Below are positions 61,293 through 64,000 of a stretch of DNA of 64,000 nucleotides, one piece after another. Numbering within the stretch: the stretch's first letter is position 1; each line of letters starts with the position of its first letter. The stretch is from positions 118,497 to 182,496 of the forward strand of contig NZ_AUMT01000001.1 in NCBI RefSeq assembly GCF_000430825.1, given 5' to 3'. The position numbers and the translations under genes are program-made. The notes under the pieces were generated by a model that did no database searches, was not told where the DNA came from, and was given only the letters and a program-made list of their open reading frames with translations. This DNA comes from Chryseobacterium daeguense DSM 19388. Its GTDB lineage: Bacteria; Bacteroidota; Bacteroidia; Flavobacteriales; Weeksellaceae.

Positions 61293-62063
61293 ATGTTGAA
61301 GTTTGAAGAATTAAAAATCTTCTTAGATGAAAAGGCTGATCAGTACAATCGTCCTGAATTTATAGAAAATGACCCGATACAGATTCCGCATCGGTTTTCC
61401 ATAAAGCAAGATATTGAGATTGCGGGATTTCTTGCGGCAACCATCTCATGGGGAAACAGAAAGGCGATCATAAAATCAGCAGAAAAAATGCTGGACATTA
61501 TGGGGAATTCTCCGTATGATTTTATATTAAATTATTCCGAAAAAGACTTAAAAGATATACAGGATAAAAGCATTCACAGAACGTTCAACGGGGAGGATTT
61601 TACCTATTTTATCAAACAGTTTAACCGTATTTATAAGGAAAATGAAAGCCTTGAGGATTTATTTAAAGTAAATGATCCGGAAATCAATTTTTCCCACGCT
61701 ATTGAAAGGTTCAGAAACAATTTTTTGGGCTCCGAAAAACACAGAAGCCATAAGCATGTGAGCTCACCTTATAAAAATTCTTCCACTAAAAGAATCATCA
61801 TGTTTCTGCGGTGGATGGTAAGGAAAGACAAGCGTGGCGTGGATTTTGGTATCTGGGAAACTATTGATCAGAAACACCTCTCCATTCCGCTGGATGTACA
61901 TACAGGAAATATTTCCAGAAAACTTGGGCTCATTTCAAGGACACAAAACGACTGGAAAACAGTGGAAGAGTTTGACTTAGTGATAAGAAAATTTGATGAA
62001 AAAGATCCGGCAAAGTATGATTTTGCACTGTTCGGACTGGGAGTTACCAAAGAACTATTATAA
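61293..62063 (+). CDS. TIGR02757 family protein
   Basis: Protein of 256 residues of a Bacteroidetes-enriched family of unknown role. Recognisable features are FLAATISWGNRKAIIKSAEK, the AHLDSPLDVHTG-type motif (here LSIPLDVHTGNISRKLGLI) and the final FALFGLGVTK. The fold resembles the HhH-GPD DNA glycosylase superfamily (the PLDVHTGN and LFGLG parts), which is an inference, not shown. Seven bases after rnz and 11 before the next gene, so cotranscribed. Confidence 0.85.
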   Translation: MLKFEELKIFLDEKADQYNRPEFIENDPIQIPHRFSIKQDIEIAGFLAATISWGNRKAIIKSAEKMLDIMGNSPYDFILNYSEKDLKDIQDKSIHRTFNGEDFTYFIKQFNRIYKENESLEDLFKVNDPEINFSHAIERFRNNFLGSEKHRSHKHVSSPYKNSSTKRIIMFLRWMVRKDKRGVDFGIWETIDQKHLSIPLDVHTGNISRKLGLISRTQNDWKTVEEFDLVIRKFDEKDPAKYDFALFGLGVTKELL

Positions 62064-62074
62064 ATAGAAACACA

Positions 62075-62605
62075 ATGAAAAAAGACACTGAAAAATCTGA
62101 AGTTTTAGAAAGAATTGCAAACGGAATCACATGGTGGATAGGCTCTATACCTTCATTGATTGCCCATACTTTATTCTTCATGATCTCATTTTTGCTGCCG
62201 CTGCTGCATATCGTTGAGTTTGATAAAATGCTGCTCATCCTTACAACAGTGGTTTCTCTGGAGGCAATTTATCTGGCCATTTTTATCCAGATGTCGGTGA
62301 ATAAAAGTCACGAAAAAATTGAAGATATCCAGGAAGATATTGAAGACATCCAGGAAGATATTGAAGAGATCAGTGAAGACATAGAAGAGATCAGCGAGGA
62401 TATTGAAGAAATTAATGAAGATATTGAAGATATTCAGGAAGATATTGAGGAGATCAACGAGGATGAAGATGAAGAAATCCACAGCGAACGCGCCAAAACT
62501 GTAATGCTGAAAAGTAATGTAAGCTCCAATAAAAATGAAATAAAAGCTTTAAAAGATAAAATAGAAGAGCTGCAAAATAAAATTGATGAGCTTAGGAAAG
62601 AGTAA
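62075..62605 (+). CDS. DUF1003-like membrane protein with a heptad-repeat coiled coil
   Basis: A 176-residue protein. Two hydrophobic segments (about 28-48 and 52-72) form the membrane part, similar to DUF1003 (LERIANGITWWIGSIPSLIA, then VVSLEAIYLAIFIQMSVNKS). Residues 80-130 are a run of seven-residue units with the pattern I-E-(D/E)-I-x-(E)-D, about seven copies, forming a long acidic coiled coil. A second Lys/Glu coiled coil ends the protein. Last gene of the rnz cluster, with a terminator at 62672. Confidence 0.8.
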   Translation: MKKDTEKSEVLERIANGITWWIGSIPSLIAHTLFFMISFLLPLLHIVEFDKMLLILTTVVSLEAIYLAIFIQMSVNKSHEKIEDIQEDIEDIQEDIEEISEDIEEISEDIEEINEDIEDIQEDIEEINEDEDEEIHSERAKTVMLKSNVSSNKNEIKALKDKIEELQNKIDELRKE

Positions 62606-62671
62606 ATTTTTTCTATTTAAGTTAATTAATATTAATAATTTATAGATATATTATTGATATCAATAAAAAGG

Positions 62672-62700
62672 GACTAATAATTTTTATTAGTCTTTTTTAT
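62672..62700 (+). terminator. Terminator of the rnz-TIGR02757-DUF1003 cluster
   Basis: Perfect 9-bp stem GACTAATAA/TTATTAGTC with loop TTT, followed by a T run. Confidence 0.88.
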
Positions 62701-62801
62701 TTTTTTAGATATAATATCTTTGTTTTGATAAAATTCGAAATAAATTAAATTATTGGTGTGAATTCCTGCTATTTATATTCAATTTTAATTTAAAAAAATA
62801 G

Positions 62802-62809
62802 TATTTTTG
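62802..62809 (+). promoter_or_regulatory. Promoter -7 box of the choice-of-anchor L gene
   Basis: TATTTTTG, 16 bases before the ATG at 62826. Confidence 0.55.
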
Positions 62810-62825
62810 AACAAACAACTACAAA

Positions 62826-64000
62826 ATGTTAAATTATAGATTAAAAAACTACCTTTTTTTACTAGTTCTGGTATTAGTTTCTGGTTGTGTTTTCGGGCAG
62901 AAAAAAACGATGAAAAGAGTTTCAACAGAGAAACCAGCTACCGGATCTAAGGCAGGTGTGTTTATTGATGTAAATGCATCAACATACACACCATCCAGTT
63001 ATAATATTGAACAGCTTGTGAAAAATATCCTTATTTCGGGAGGTTCCAGCTGTGCAGTAGCGAATGTAACTAATGTAACGGTTTCACCAAACCAACCGGT
63101 TACCGATACGGAGAGAGCATGGGGGTATTTTCATAAAGGTACTACTGCTTTTCCTTTTACGGACGGGGTCGTGCTTGTTACAGGTAAAGCCAGAAGAGCG
63201 GGTAACGTAGATGAGGGAGGATTAGGTGATCCAGTAGCGGGATCTACCGTAAGTGATCCGGATTTAGTAGCTGCAATTAACCCTCTGGCAGCTTTGAAAG
63301 ATGCTGTATTTATTGAGTTTGATTTCGTTCCAAACAGTACGGAAGTTAAATTTAACTATATCTTCGCTTCAGAAGAGTACACCAGCGATTTTCCATGTGG
63401 AGTATATTCCGACGGATTTGCCTTATTGCTTAAAAAAGTAGGAGATCCTACCTATACTAATATGGCAATTCTTCCTAACGGAACACCTGTAAGTGTAACA
63501 AATATCGTTCCTGCAGGAAACGGCTTTTCGTGCGGTCCTATCAATGAAACCTTTTTTGCAGGGATAAATCCTACTCCCAATATTCAAACAAACTTTAATG
63601 GAAGAACAATTCCTTTACAGGCAAAAGCTACTGTAATTCCGGGGCAGACTTATCATTTTAAAATGGTATTGGCAGATGCTTCCGATTCAGGTTTTGACTC
63701 TGCTGTTTTCCTTGAAGGAGGATCATTTGATATCGGGATGACAATCGTTGACGGTAATGGAAATCCTATCACCAATGTGAATATGTGTGATAATACACCA
63801 CAACTTTTAAAGGCTCAGATTGCTTCTGTGCCTGGTATGACGTTCCAGTGGTTTAAAGATAATGTTGCTATTCCGGGTGCTACAAGTGCTACCTATACGG
63901 CAACTCAGCCGGGTGTATATGTTGTAAGAACTTATGTAGGCGGTACAGAGTGTCAGAATGCAAGTGTTACCATTGTTGGCGGTACAACACCTCCGGCACA
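62826..64000 (+). CDS. Choice-of-anchor L domain secreted protein, cut by the right edge
   Basis: Open frame from ATG at 62826 running off the window (at least 391 residues). The N-terminus MLNYRLKNYLFLLVLVLVSG is a signal sequence; VSGC fits a lipobox, but cleavage near FGQ is equally possible. Residues about 45-310 match the choice-of-anchor L domain: SCAVANVTNVTVSPN, GYFHKGTTAFPFTDGVVLV, FNYIFASEEYTSDFPCG and YSDGFALLLKK. An immunoglobulin/PKD-like repeat follows (MTFQWFKDNVAIPGATSATY). The family is found in large secreted Bacteroidetes proteins, often with a T9SS or gliding-related C-terminal domain, which would lie beyond the edge. Confidence 0.85.
   Translation, partial: MLNYRLKNYLFLLVLVLVSGCVFGQKKTMKRVSTEKPATGSKAGVFIDVNASTYTPSSYNIEQLVKNILISGGSSCAVANVTNVTVSPNQPVTDTERAWGYFHKGTTAFPFTDGVVLVTGKARRAGNVDEGGLGDPVAGSTVSDPDLVAAINPLAALKDAVFIEFDFVPNSTEVKFNYIFASEEYTSDFPCGVYSDGFALLLKKVGDPTYTNMAILPNGTPVSVTNIVPAGNGFSCGPINETFFAGINPTPNIQTNFNGRTIPLQAKATVIPGQTYHFKMVLADASDSGFDSAVFLEGGSFDIGMTIVDGNGNPITNVNMCDNTPQLLKAQIASVPGMTFQWFKDNVAIPGATSATYTATQPGVYVVRTYVGGTECQNASVTIVGGTTPPA

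Noticed and set aside
1..64000. tRNA, rRNA, riboswitch or transposase genes
   Set aside because: Looked for by eye on both strands; nothing convincing was seen, though a weak non-coding RNA could be missed without a covariance search.

Overview
The window looks like a piece of a flavobacterial chromosome, most likely Chryseobacterium or a close relative (Weeksellaceae). The pointers are low GC with AT-rich spacers, the Bacteroidetes-type promoter -7 box TAnnTTTG upstream of many genes, a SusC/SusD pair, secreted proteins with type IX secretion (T9SS) C-terminal sorting domains, a flavobacterial DnaJ with a reduced zinc domain, and a fused MsrA-MsrB. No rRNA, tRNA, CRISPR array, prophage or complete insertion sequence was found. 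Most of it is housekeeping chromosome, with families of short palindromic repeats in the spacers.

Layout. 1-5.2 kb: MsrA/B methionine sulfoxide reductase (cut by the left edge), a three-gene ABC export operon whose last gene is frameshifted, and an AAA-type ATPase with altered catalytic motifs. 5.3-10.1 kb: TRIC-type channel, release factor 2 without the usual frameshift site, DedA protein, esterase lipoprotein, DUF808 protein. 10.2-16.6 kb (minus strand): dnaJ, grpE, mntH with a good metal-regulator-like operator, a DUF937/OmpA protein, proS. 16.7-19.2 kb: a Gly/Trp/Tyr-rich lipoprotein and a FadL-like outer membrane protein. 19.3-23.7 kb: SusD and SusC. 24-26.8 kb: ZIP transporter and methyltransferase, divergent from a THUMP RNA methyltransferase. 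26.8-27.4 kb: a tandem palindromic repeat block beside a small GIY-YIG nuclease gene. 27.4-34 kb: small membrane protein, an SDR-AraC operon with tandem operator-like repeats, a glycosyltransferase, a PLP lyase divergent from an Lrp-type regulator, a bestrophin. 34.1-43.3 kb: fused branched-chain 2-oxoacid dehydrogenase E1, a subtilisin-like T9SS protease, and a DNA polymerase III alpha with a fused proofreading exonuclease. 43.6-48.5 kb: two paralogous T9SS adhesin-like proteins. 48.7-51.8 kb: K+ channel with a zinc ribbon and a 52-residue membrane protein, then Nif3-like and a coiled-coil zf-RING_7 relative that has lost its cysteines. 51.9-55.5 kb: acyl-CoA synthetase divergent from acyl-CoA dehydrogenase. 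55.7-62.6 kb: DUF4349 lipoprotein, prfC, CPBP protease, rdgB, and an rnz-TIGR02757-DUF1003 cluster. The right edge cuts a choice-of-anchor-L secreted protein.

Most promising observations: (1) the GIY-YIG nuclease gene next to tandem palindromes, which could be a REP/RAYT-like arrangement; (2) a polymerase that carries its own DEDDh exonuclease while its PHP metal ligands are lost; (3) 22-bp tandem direct repeats at the promoter of the SDR-AraC operon; (4) proteins whose hallmark catalytic or metal-binding residues are replaced (AAA ATPase, zinc-ribbon protein, DnaJ). All functions are inferred from reading the sequence; no database search was run.
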